Notes: a model not told the origin generated them from the sequence alone. A stretch of DNA of 16,493 nucleotides from an uncultured Chitinophagaceae bacterium (GCA_937919945.1 CALESY010000010.1:1-16493), one strand, 5' to 3'; shown: positions 8,173 to 15,495, counted from the first letter of the stretch. Numbers and translations: made by a program.

Positions 8173-9633
8173 TCATTTAAAACGGGTATCGCACATATAA
8201 GGATCAACTAATACCTCATAGCGTTTATTATTGATAGGTTCCAATGTATTCATGTTGTATATATTGTAAAAACCATTTCTCCCGCTACATGGCCCCTGGT
8301 GATGTGGGGCTGGGCCATTAAAGTTTTGATTTCTGCTAAATATGTAAAAGGTGTTATTCTTTTCGTCAATTGTAATACTATGTGGTTGGAAAAATTTACC
8401 TTGAATCTTCTTTACTATTTCAAGAGTATTATAATTGATTACATATACTGAACCTCTAAAGCCAACATTTCCTGTGTTATCTTCCATGCAACATACAAAT
8501 AAGTAAGGTTGGTTTTTAGATAAAGCCATTGCTTGTGGTTCCGATCCAACAGGTATTATTTTTTTTATACTGTCTGTTCTTGCATCTATAACCCGCACCT
8601 CGTTTGATTTTGCACAACTAATAAAATAATTAGAATAGTCAGGAGACATTATTATATCATATGGGTCAGGTGTTGCACCTGTAGTAGTTGTTAATGGTAG
8701 TTTATCAATACTAATTTTTTTGTTATTCCCTTTAGCAAACTTATATACTGTATTGCCAAACATGCTAGTGACATAAAAAGTATCGAATGACGCATTGCTG
8801 GTTACACCATGAGGGTTGATAAAATCATTGTTAGTAAGTTTTTGTGCTTGAGAAGTAACAGTATTGATTTGCATTAAATCAAAATTATCTCCGTTGCTAG
8901 CAACAATCTTTTGCCCATCATTTGAAAAGTGCAATACATTCCAAAAGAAATCCCCCATTTCTATCGCACCTGCTACCTTATCTGTCCTTGTGTCAATCTT
9001 GTAAACTCGCTGGTCATACCACATAGATATATAAGCAAAGCTTCCCTCTTTATCCATTCGTATATAGGTCGCGCTTTCTGGATAAGGTTTTATACCTACC
9101 TTTACATAACGCATTACTACACTTTTTTCTACATCAATTACAGCTACTTCATCACATCCTTGGTGTATAGCATATATCTTTTGTCTCGTATCTCCTTTAT
9201 CTGCAAAAGGTATATTACCATTCTTGTCTGGGGCGCCATTTGCAATCCAATTACGTATTGTAACATATTCTTCTTTGGTTAAAGGAGCAGCATTTAATGG
9301 CATTCTAGGCTCTGCTACTATACCAAGACTTGAATCAGGATTAATGAAATAAAGTAAAGAACTGTAATCGATACTGTATGGGACTACTACTGCTCCGCTA
9401 TTACCACCATTAAATAAATTGTCCCAAGTATCCAACAAAAGCCCACCGCTATTCATGTGGCTTGCTGCATTATGACAACCTGAAGTAGCACATTTATTTA
9501 CAAGTATTCTCCCTACTTCAATAGGAAAATTGCCGTATTCTTCTTTAGGAGATACATGTGAGGGTTTATGTTTACAAGCATATATTATAAGGCTGCAAAT
9601 TAACAGAATGTTATGTGATAGTTTACGTTTCAT
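8173..9633 (-). CDS. Lipoprotein with CX4CH cytochrome c domain and YVTN-like beta-propeller
   Basis: This 486-residue protein has a lipoprotein signal (lipobox IYAC, Cys20). Residues about 36-136 look like a planctomycete-type cytochrome c domain. The heme motif is C48-ATSG-C53-H54, which is CX4CH rather than CXXCH. M111 in PRMPL is the likely sixth ligand, and the stretch LTKEEYVTIRNWIANGAP is typical of the domain's last helix. Residues about 150-480 form a beta-propeller of YVTN/YncE type with repeated blades (DEVAVIDV, QRVYKIDTRTDKV, NEVRVIDARTDSI, GSVYVINYNTLEI). It also carries His at conserved-looking loop positions (NPHGVTSN, FQPHSITID, APHHQGPC). It probably sits on the outer membrane or the cell surface. 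It is the last gene of a four-gene minus-strand run, 9 bases after the preceding lipoprotein gene. Electron transfer or metal-linked redox chemistry is plausible; the substrate is unknown. Confidence 0.85.
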   Translation of the reverse strand: MKRKLSHNILLICSLIIYACKHKPSHVSPKEEYGNFPIEVGRILVNKCATSGCHNAASHMNSGGLLLDTWDNLFNGGNSGAVVVPYSIDYSSLLYFINPDSSLGIVAEPRMPLNAAPLTKEEYVTIRNWIANGAPDKNGNIPFADKGDTRQKIYAIHQGCDEVAVIDVEKSVVMRYVKVGIKPYPESATYIRMDKEGSFAYISMWYDQRVYKIDTRTDKVAGAIEMGDFFWNVLHFSNDGQKIVASNGDNFDLMQINTVTSQAQKLTNNDFINPHGVTSNASFDTFYVTSMFGNTVYKFAKGNNKKISIDKLPLTTTTGATPDPYDIIMSPDYSNYFISCAKSNEVRVIDARTDSIKKIIPVGSEPQAMALSKNQPYLFVCCMEDNTGNVGFRGSVYVINYNTLEIVKKIQGKFFQPHSITIDEKNNTFYIFSRNQNFNGPAPHHQGPCSGRNGFYNIYNMNTLEPINNKRYEVLVDPYMCDTRFK

Positions 9634-9642
9634 TTCATTATG

Positions 9643-10044
9643 TTAATGTGTTTCAGTTACAGGAAGCGTAATACTTAATTGTTTTTCTTCACTAATTGTA
9701 TATGGTATTCCGCCTTTCACTTTACTTACAATTGTAGGGTCCCAACCCTGTCCATATATGTAATATTTTCCAGCTCTTAGGTTTGTAAATGTAGACGTGG
9801 GCTGATTGATTTTTATTATTGCTTTTGCTGAATCATCATAAGCAATAGCTGCATCCTGCGTATTATATTTTATATACACAATAATACTATCGATATTTTT
9901 ACCGTGATGTTTTGAAACTATGTTAACCGTCGCATTTCCACCTTTGCCGGCAATAGGTTCAAGACTTGCAGATTGAGGTTTATCTCTACAAGAATAGAAT
10001 GATAATACACATGCTGTATATAACAAATAACTAAATGGTTTCAT
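9643..10044 (-). CDS. Small lipoprotein, uncharacterised, in the cytochrome/propeller gene block
   Basis: The product is 133 residues with a lipoprotein-like signal ending SFYSC (Cys19). The position -3 Phe is atypical, but Ser at -1 fits. The mature part looks all-beta: GKGGNATVNIVSKHHGKNID, then SIIVYIKYNTQDA, TFTNLRAGKYYIYGQGWDP and LSITLPVTETH. The pattern of a conserved ligand-like HH followed by a small beta-sandwich recalls carboxypeptidase-regulatory or cupredoxin-sized folds, but I cannot name a family. It lies 9 bases before the start of the cytochrome-propeller gene and 91 bases after the T9SS protein stop, so co-expression with both is likely. The HH pair (about residues 45-46) and the metal-resistance context make metal binding conceivable, which is inference only. 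Confidence 0.75.
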   Translation of the reverse strand: MKPFSYLLYTACVLSFYSCRDKPQSASLEPIAGKGGNATVNIVSKHHGKNIDSIIVYIKYNTQDAAIAYDDSAKAIIKINQPTSTFTNLRAGKYYIYGQGWDPTIVSKVKGGIPYTISEEKQLSITLPVTETH

Positions 10045-10081
10045 TAATTTGCCTTTGTGTTAACTTGGAGCTAGTTATTAC

Positions 10082-10122
10082 ATAGAGAACGCACCCTTGT
10101 TTTTAAAGGGTGTATTCTCTAT
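10082..10122. terminator. Strong intergenic hairpin (17-bp stem, 7-base loop)
   Basis: Positions 10082-10098 and 10106-10122 are inverted repeats, complementary at 15 of 17 positions. On the minus-strand transcript one mismatch becomes a G-U pair. The core is CACCCTT / AAGGGTG. It starts 14 bases downstream of the T9SS propeller stop (10136) and precedes the next gene (start 10044). There is no U-tract after the stem on the minus strand. It could therefore be a weak terminator, a 3'-end stabiliser, or a processing site that sets different levels for upstream and downstream genes. Confidence 0.65.
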
Positions 10123-10135
10123 CTAATATTGTATA

Positions 10136-11494
10136 TTATTGAACTATTACTTTTTCCGTTACAACACTACCACTACTTATCATATGTACCATATAGATAC
10201 CTTTTGCCCATGATAAAGTATTGATTGTGATCTGCCTATTTGTAGCTATGCTTCTATGTATTTGTTTGCCTGTCGGGTCAGTAATCATGATTTGTACAGG
10301 TAAACCATTGGTTGCATCGTTTAAGATAATATTCAAGTTGTCAGATGTTGGGTTGGGAAAGATTGAGTAATCAATTTTTTTAACAACTTCTGTAATTGCT
10401 ACTACATTCGGATTCTCTATAACCATAAATTTCTTGGTAGTATTATTGACATACCAAATTTTATTGTTCAGATCTACCCGTACGCCCATTACCCCAGGTC
10501 CGCCTGTAATTAACGTACCCACAGAAATAGCTGGCATTGTTCCTGTTACATTATATACGTGAATATTACCAGTGACATTATCACTTACAACAATTCTCCC
10601 GTTTCTGTAATCAATACCACAGGGAGATGTTAATCCTGAAGACACAACTACCTCTACGGTTGCTCCAGTAACAGCTTTATATTCTGCTAAAGGTTCACCA
10701 GCGGTAGAAGGTACAGTAAGATTAGCGCCAATAGTACCAGTGTTTGTTTTCATGCGCATAACACGATTTGTACCACCGTCAATATAATATAACCAATTAT
10801 TAGTCTTGTCTAATACCATATGGCTTGGTACGTTAGGTTTCCTAGTTACAGTGACGTCTGTATAGCGGTGAATTTTACCATCTGAGTGATCATCTTCACC
10901 AACACCATGTGGGGTTGAAAAATCATATTTACATATATTGCCATTATGACCGTCGAAATACCAATATACACGTGCGTTATCATACGCAACACCCATTCCA
11001 AAAGGACTTTGGTGTAGCATATCAATATGGCTACCAAGTAATTGACCTGTAACCCAATTGTTTTGATGCAAACGTGCGAATATGGCTGTATCGCTAGACC
11101 ATAAAGCAGGTCCCATAAAGGTCGAGGATGCGGATGCTGTATTTTTTATTTCTTGTGCCGAAACAAATTCATTGTTTTCACCCATAGCAATAGCTACAGA
11201 ACGTGCCATGAAATGGTCATTATGAGAATCCTTGCGAAATTGATGTGATTGGGTCGTTTTCCCGGGATTCCAAAAAATAACAATACTGCCGCCATTTGCT
11301 TCTTTGTTCAATATCCACCATTCATTATTTCTACCAGGAACATAGTCAAGGTCATGTGGAGCAGATAATCCATGTGTTGAATTGGCTATTTCCTTAAAGG
11401 TATTTGTACTTGTGAAATATTTGTCTAGTTCATTTTGAGCAGTTGCAGAATTATAGACTCCACACAATACTGCTATTGCGAATAGTTTTTTCAT
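10136..11494 (-). CDS. T9SS-secreted beta-propeller protein rich in His and Met
   Basis: The 452-residue product has a Sec signal peptide (MKKLFAIAVLCGVYNSATAQ, cut after about 20). The body (about 25-365) reads as an NHL/SMP-30-like beta-propeller with blades such as LVLDKTNNWLYYIDGGTNRV-like repeats, GIDYRNGRIVVSDNVTG and VRVDLNNKIWYVNN. The C-terminal 80 residues are a type A T9SS sorting domain (IFPNPTSDNLNI from about 378, GK, WAKGIYMV, SGSVVTEKVIVQ), so the protein crosses the outer membrane through the Bacteroidota-specific type IX system. The N-terminal half is loaded with potential ligands: H47, H91, H94, M96, H156, M159, H161, M167, H183, H196, H203, H209 and H225. It lies 63 bases after the HYC_CC_PP-like gene and 91 bases before the small lipoprotein gene. 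A metal-binding or metal-dependent enzyme role is inferred; propeller lyases are an alternative. Confidence 0.85.
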   Translation of the reverse strand: MKKLFAIAVLCGVYNSATAQNELDKYFTSTNTFKEIANSTHGLSAPHDLDYVPGRNNEWWILNKEANGGSIVIFWNPGKTTQSHQFRKDSHNDHFMARSVAIAMGENNEFVSAQEIKNTASASSTFMGPALWSSDTAIFARLHQNNWVTGQLLGSHIDMLHQSPFGMGVAYDNARVYWYFDGHNGNICKYDFSTPHGVGEDDHSDGKIHRYTDVTVTRKPNVPSHMVLDKTNNWLYYIDGGTNRVMRMKTNTGTIGANLTVPSTAGEPLAEYKAVTGATVEVVVSSGLTSPCGIDYRNGRIVVSDNVTGNIHVYNVTGTMPAISVGTLITGGPGVMGVRVDLNNKIWYVNNTTKKFMVIENPNVVAITEVVKKIDYSIFPNPTSDNLNIILNDATNGLPVQIMITDPTGKQIHRSIATNRQITINTLSWAKGIYMVHMISSGSVVTEKVIVQ

Positions 11495-11557
11495 AAAATT
11501 AGTTTTAAAATTAGAATATTAATTATTCAGTAATGATTAGCACAACAATCATAAATA

Positions 11558-11941
11558 TCAAATTAGGAAAACTGAATACAGGATATATAATGGAGATTTA
11601 CCTAGTAATGGGGGAGGTCTTAAATGAAAACTTTCTAAGATTTTACAATCGAATTGCAGAATATCGAAACTTAGAAAAGATATAAGTACTACGGGTAAAT
11701 AACAGAAAGATTTGAATACAGATACTTTTTCAGCAATGCGATAGTGTTCTTCAGCCTTTTTGATTTTAACGACTTTACCATCACAGCAATCTGTATCTGT
11801 ATCATCGCAACAACATTGAATAGCGGAACAATTAAAGGAAATACCGCATAGTTTCCCCTGACAATAGTTTAATGAGAATGATAATCCTATTGTTGCAGCT
11901 ACGTAACAAAATAAGGAAAATATGATAATCAGTTTTCTCAT
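11558..11941 (-). CDS. HYC_CC_PP-like cysteine-rich membrane protein
   Basis: With the ATG at 11941 the product is 127 residues: a first hydrophobic helix (about 3-23), then N25-Y26-C27, C32, C38, a C43-C44-C45 triplet and C52-C53, then KVVKIKKAEEHYRI. A second hydrophobic stretch (about 74-92) and a proline motif RPPPLL (about 108-113) follow. The order (x)YC ... CC ... PP matches the small HYC_CC_PP proteins of Bacteroidota, here with Asn instead of His in the first motif. These proteins have no assigned biochemical function that I know of; the Cys clusters suggest metal or redox chemistry at the membrane. The frame could start at 12007, but the 22 extra residues precede a good signal/TM start and overlap the likely promoter, so the shorter form is chosen. 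It heads the minus-strand run down to 8173. Confidence 0.75.
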   Translation of the reverse strand: MRKLIIIFSLFCYVAATIGLSFSLNYCQGKLCGISFNCSAIQCCCDDTDTDCCDGKVVKIKKAEEHYRIAEKVSVFKSFCYLPVVLISFLSFDILQFDCKILESFHLRPPPLLGKSPLYILYSVFLI

Positions 11942-11946
11942 TATTT

Positions 11947-11954
11947 CAAATATA
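11947..11954 (-). promoter_or_regulatory. Candidate Bacteroidota -7 box for the HYC_CC_PP-like gene
   Basis: On the minus strand the sequence TATATTTG matches the Bacteroidota -7 consensus TAnnTTTG and ends 5 bases before the ATG at 11941. This would give a nearly leaderless transcript if used. No clear -33 TTTG is seen at the usual distance, so the call rests on one box in an AT-rich region. Confidence 0.35.
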
Positions 11955-12037
11955 GGGAAAAAATAATAATCATATAGTTTTTTTATTTTAATATAATCAC
12001 TTGGCAATGTTTCACCTTTAGAAAATATGATTTCAGG

Positions 12038-12045
12038 TATATTTG
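12038..12045 (+). promoter_or_regulatory. Candidate Bacteroidota -7 box for the thioredoxin/HMA pair
   Basis: TATATTTG on the plus strand matches TAnnTTTG and lies 17 bases before the ATG at 12063. If it is used, transcription starts downstream of the alternative ATG at 12027, which supports 12063 as the start. No good -33 element is visible. Together with the box at 11947-11954 it would form a divergent promoter region. Confidence 0.35.
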
Positions 12046-12062
12046 TTTTTCATCCGCTACTT

Positions 12063-12572
12063 ATGAAATACCTGTTTCTGTTTATTTGTTTGTTATTGAT
12101 CTCTTCATTTATACCAGATGAATGGAATGGAATACCACCTGCTAGTATAAATTCACTTGATGGAAAATCAGTCAAAACCAGTGACATATCTAATGGCATG
12201 AAACCTATAATACTTTGTATTTGGGAAATGTCATGCTTACCTTGTATTCATGAATTCAACGAAATGTCAAAAGAATATGAAATATGGCAGAAAGAAACCG
12301 GTGTAAAAATTGTTGCCATATCCGTTGATGATAACAGAAACTACAGCAGAGTTCCTTCGTTTGTTATATCTAAAGGTTGGAAGTTTGAATTCTATCAGGA
12401 TAAAAATCAAGATATTAAAAGAGCATTAGGAATATCCATATGTCCTTCCACGATGATAATTAATGGTAATGGTGAAATAGTGTGGCGTAAGAGCGGCTAT
12501 TTGCGCGGCGATGAAGAAGTCATCTATGAAACGCTAAAGAAAGTAATAAAGGGAGAAAAAATATCAGATTAA
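12063..12572 (+). CDS. TlpA/ResA-like periplasmic thioredoxin-fold protein
   Basis: The product is 169 residues starting at the ATG at 12063. It has an N-terminal hydrophobic anchor or signal (MKYLFLFICLLLISS), then a thioredoxin fold of the TlpA/AhpC-TSA type: a beta strand IILCIWEMSCLPCIHEF with the active site C58-L-P-C61, KIVAISVDDN, and ICPSTMIINGNGEIVW with the cis-proline P128. An extra Cys, C127, sits directly before the cis-Pro, where TlpA proteins usually have a non-Cys residue. Such proteins are normally thiol-disulfide reductases at the periplasmic face of the inner membrane. The next gene, 26 bases downstream, encodes a six-Cys exported HMA protein, so reducing its metal-binding cysteines is a natural inferred role. 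A longer frame from 12027 adds 12 residues with no benefit to the signal sequence. Confidence 0.88.
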   Translation: MKYLFLFICLLLISSFIPDEWNGIPPASINSLDGKSVKTSDISNGMKPIILCIWEMSCLPCIHEFNEMSKEYEIWQKETGVKIVAISVDDNRNYSRVPSFVISKGWKFEFYQDKNQDIKRALGISICPSTMIINGNGEIVWRKSGYLRGDEEVIYETLKKVIKGEKISD

Positions 12573-12598
12573 ATTCAACAACTACTTCAAATCTTTAT

Positions 12599-12946
12599 AT
12601 GCGATTAACTAAAGTTATTATTCTACTATTCATATTGCTTTTTAATGATACTGCAAATGCTCAATCTAAAGTAGCAAATATCAATATTAAAGCATCTATC
12701 AACTGTGATCACTGTAATAGATGCGAAAGTTGTGGTAAGCGATTAGAAAACGCTGTATATACTGAGAAAGGAATTAAGAGGGTTGACATAGATGAACAAA
12801 AGAAAACTGTAAATGTGGTTTACAACCCAGTTAAAACATCGCCTGAAAAAATTAGAGCTGCTATTGCTAAGGTAGGGTTTGACGCTGATGATGTAAAAGG
12901 TGATGCCCTAGCTTATGAAAAATTAGATAGCTGTTGTAAAAGATAA
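12599..12946 (+). CDS. Secreted multi-cysteine HMA domain protein, copy 2
   Basis: This 115-residue paralogue of the protein at 5482-5892 has a standard signal peptide (MRLTKVIILLFILLF...ANAQ, cut before QSK at about 22). The mature HMA domain carries C36DHC39NRC42ESC45 in place of a simple CxxC, followed by RLENAVYTEKGIKRVDIDE, VNVVYNP, KVGFDADDVKGD, and a C-terminal C112-C113-KR. About 63 of 93 mature residues match copy 1 by eye, with all six Cys and the adjacent His kept. It follows the thioredoxin gene by 26 bases. Keeping every Cys in both copies argues for a metal site of more than two thiols, or for redox-controlled binding. Which metal it binds is not clear: copy 1 lies in a Zn/Cd-type operon, while copy 2 lies closer to the copper operon. 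Confidence 0.88.
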   Translation: MRLTKVIILLFILLFNDTANAQSKVANINIKASINCDHCNRCESCGKRLENAVYTEKGIKRVDIDEQKKTVNVVYNPVKTSPEKIRAAIAKVGFDADDVKGDALAYEKLDSCCKR

Positions 12947-13215
12947 GAAAAATATATATCCTTTTTATAGTTCGATTTTATGTAGGGTTTAAAATGAAAA
13001 TAGATAATACTGGTTTAAGTAGCACATAGTGATTGAAGGAAATCATTGAATAAGTTTCAATCAAATTTGATAATACTTCATGCAAGGGCTAGCCTGAAAA
13101 CATATGCTTTTATATAGTAGGATCAATATTTATTAGAGTAATAAACCATTATATTACAATTAAAGTCTCTTGTACATTATTATCGTGGTAAATCAAATCG
13201 TCTTTTGCATAGAAT
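12947..13215. other. AT-rich intergenic gap between convergent genes
   Basis: This gap separates the convergent HMA copy 2 gene and the multicopper oxidase gene. I see no convincing open frame, RNA gene or mobile-element end. A weak inverted pair TGATTGAA / TTCAATCA lies near 13029-13066 but is too loose and lacks a T-tract for a firm terminator call. Confidence 0.5.
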
Positions 13216-15495
13216 TTAGTATGAAATCGTCAAACCAACCCCCAACCCCATATCACTATCATAGTGAAGGCGAGTAGATAAATTCTTATTGAAAATATAA
13301 GACACACCTAACATATACTCCATGTCACTATTTACCATTAATGCGCCGCGCATTCTTCTTGTAAGGGGTATATCCTCTCTTTCCAACTGAAGTCTGACGA
13401 TGCCATCCGTAAATACTTCTGTTTGAAATTGTATCAACATAGGTAACGTATAACTGATACCGGCACTTATCACCGCTCTATTATCTTTTGTGTTTTTCTG
13501 TCCGAAGATATTTTTTTCATGCTCGTCAATTCCCATCTTACGATACCTCCAGTCAAATCCTACGAAAGGCATGACCCATTGCATCTTGCCCAGATAGCGG
13601 CCAATATGTGTTTCAGTTTCATAGCCATGCATTCGATTATACCCTAACCGCCATTCCGAACCAAAACGCCATCTGGCATTTTGCAGCATCATCTCACCGT
13701 CATTGCCATTTGTTGCCACATCATTCTGAATCATGAAATGCGCCATGTTGCTCTCTCTTTGCAATCGCTTGTAAGCCCAAGCTTTGTCTGGCAATGAGGA
13801 ATTATTCTCATTACCAACCGTGAGAACTCTGTTCATCCCGCTCATCATGTGATAGAGGATATGGCAATGAAAAAACCAATCGCCCTCCGTATTTGCCTCA
13901 AACTCGATGGTGTCAGTCTCCATAGGCATTATATCAAGAACGTTTTTCATGGGTGCATAATCGCCCATCCCGTTTAGTACCCTGAAATCAAAGCCGTGGA
14001 GGTGCATAGGGTGGCGCATCATAGAATTATTGTGTATAACAATCCGTACAATATCATCTTTTTTGATAAGTATTTTATCTGTTTCCGAAAGCACCTTATT
14101 ATCCATACTCCATACATAGCGATTCATATTCCCTGTTAACTCAAAACGAAGCAAGCGGATTGGCGCATTTGATGGCAAATTGGTTGGTGCAGGAGATTTT
14201 AACATGGCATAGTTCAGTGTTTTTATATCAGAAATAGCGTTACTGTCATACTTATCTCCATTTGTGTTCTGTATATCATGGGAATGGTGATGCGATAACA
14301 TTGAGGTATCAGTATTACCCCCGCCAGTGATTTCAGGGTACATGACTACGTTCATATCCATTTGGTTAAGACTCATATTCATACCCATATCATCTAAATC
14401 ACCGTTCATTTTCATCATATCATTCATCATTTTCATACCCTCAAAATATTTTAAACGAGGCAAGGGTTTCATATACTGCTTTGTGCCTGTACCTATAAAA
14501 ACTGAAGCTGAATTTGTTCTGTCTTCAGTTGTTGCTAGCAATTCAAATGCTTTTCCGTCTTCAGGTATAGTCACCACAATGTCGTAGGTCTCAGATACGG
14601 CTATGATTAGTCTGTCTACTTCAACCGGCTCTATGTCATTTCCATCATTTGCAACAACGGTTATTTTCCCACCTGCATAATTTATCCAAAAATAAGATGA
14701 TGCTCCACCATTCGATATGCGTAACCTAACCTTGTCGCCAGCTTTGAGAGTATACTGATTAACTGATTGTATTTCTGTGATATGCTTACCATTAATCAAT
14801 ACCCTATCATAATACACATCGCTCACATCCATCGCCAGCATACGTTTCCACTCATTAGTAAGCTTTGTCTTAAAATGTCCTGCCTTTATTGCCTCTCCAT
14901 AACTTTGAACCGCATTCTTTTTGATCGCAGACCAATCATTGGCATTGTGTAACATCCTGTGTACGTTGTCAGGGTTATAATTCGTCCATTCACTTAATAT
15001 CAAAGGCACTTCAGGCAAGTCATCAATACCAGGGCGGAATTTTTTATCATCTTTCCGTTTTTGCATGATAAAATTGCCATACATGCCGATTTGCTCCTGT
15101 AATCCGCTGTGGCTATGATACCAGTGAGTCCCAGTCTGTATAATTGGGAAACGGTATATATATGTTTCTCCGGGTTTAATTGGCATCTGCGTCAAGTAAG
15201 GAACGCCATCTTCTTTATTGGGTAGAAACACTCCATGCCAATGCATGGAAGTGTTTTCTTTTAATTGATTGTGTACGTAGATTTCAGCAGTATCACCTTG
15301 TGTAAAGGAAAGTGTTGGCATGGGTATCTGTCCGTTGACAGCTATTGCTCTTTTCTTTTTACCTGTGTAATTGATTAGTGTGTCATGCACATATAGGTCA
15401 TATCTTACAACTTGTTGGGCGTAAGTAATATTCAGCCCCAACATACTCAACAATAATGTTAGGAAAAAAGAACGAAAAGAAAGCTTCAAAAGCAT
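13216..15495 (-). CDS. Multicopper oxidase with Met/His-rich insert and C-terminal CopB-like outer-membrane barrel
   Basis: A 759-residue exported protein (signal peptide about 1-26, TYA cut before QQ). Residues about 28-560 are a three-domain multicopper oxidase of the CopA/PcoA type. Copper ligands are H85-W-H87-G, H124-W-Y-H127-S-H129, H495-P-M-H498-L-H500, and H543-C544-H545-x3-H549-x4-M554, so the type 1 site has an axial Met. Residues 354-386 hold 12 Met (MKMMNDMMKM, MGMNM), and a His cluster HHHSH follows near 400, as in cuprous oxidases that gather Cu+. After residue about 580 the sequence changes to outer-membrane beta-barrel style (GSEWRLGYNRM, WVMPFVGFDWRYRK, SYIFNKNLSTRLHYDSD, last residue Tyr), resembling CopB. 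This implies oxidation of Cu+ at the outer membrane. It is last in the minus-strand copper operon, 39 bases after the DUF3347 gene. It is longer than the roughly 600 residues of plain CopA. Confidence 0.92.
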   Translation of the reverse strand: MLLKLSFRSFFLTLLLSMLGLNITYAQQVVRYDLYVHDTLINYTGKKKRAIAVNGQIPMPTLSFTQGDTAEIYVHNQLKENTSMHWHGVFLPNKEDGVPYLTQMPIKPGETYIYRFPIIQTGTHWYHSHSGLQEQIGMYGNFIMQKRKDDKKFRPGIDDLPEVPLILSEWTNYNPDNVHRMLHNANDWSAIKKNAVQSYGEAIKAGHFKTKLTNEWKRMLAMDVSDVYYDRVLINGKHITEIQSVNQYTLKAGDKVRLRISNGGASSYFWINYAGGKITVVANDGNDIEPVEVDRLIIAVSETYDIVVTIPEDGKAFELLATTEDRTNSASVFIGTGTKQYMKPLPRLKYFEGMKMMNDMMKMNGDLDDMGMNMSLNQMDMNVVMYPEITGGGNTDTSMLSHHHSHDIQNTNGDKYDSNAISDIKTLNYAMLKSPAPTNLPSNAPIRLLRFELTGNMNRYVWSMDNKVLSETDKILIKKDDIVRIVIHNNSMMRHPMHLHGFDFRVLNGMGDYAPMKNVLDIMPMETDTIEFEANTEGDWFFHCHILYHMMSGMNRVLTVGNENNSSLPDKAWAYKRLQRESNMAHFMIQNDVATNGNDGEMMLQNARWRFGSEWRLGYNRMHGYETETHIGRYLGKMQWVMPFVGFDWRYRKMGIDEHEKNIFGQKNTKDNRAVISAGISYTLPMLIQFQTEVFTDGIVRLQLEREDIPLTRRMRGALMVNSDMEYMLGVSYIFNKNLSTRLHYDSDMGLGVGLTISY

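Noticed and set aside
8929..9282. 117-residue plus-strand open frame inside the cytochrome-propeller gene
   Set aside because: It is fully antisense to a well supported gene, with composition biased to Tyr, Ile and Ser as expected from a shadow frame.
9643..10044. MbnP-like copper protein for the small lipoprotein
   Set aside because: The size and lipoprotein signal would allow it, but I could not find the expected motifs, so no family name is given.
11942..12007. Longer form of the HYC_CC_PP-like protein starting at 12007
   Set aside because: The extra residues precede a typical MRK-hydrophobic start and overlap the likely promoter box.
12027..12062. ATG at 12027 for the thioredoxin-like protein
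   Set aside because: It lies upstream of the candidate -7 box and lengthens the signal region without adding a basic N-region; MKYLFLF at 12063 is a better start.
14327..14952. Two plus-strand open frames within the multicopper oxidase gene
   Set aside because: They are antisense to the Met-rich insert and cupredoxin domains and have no recognisable protein features.
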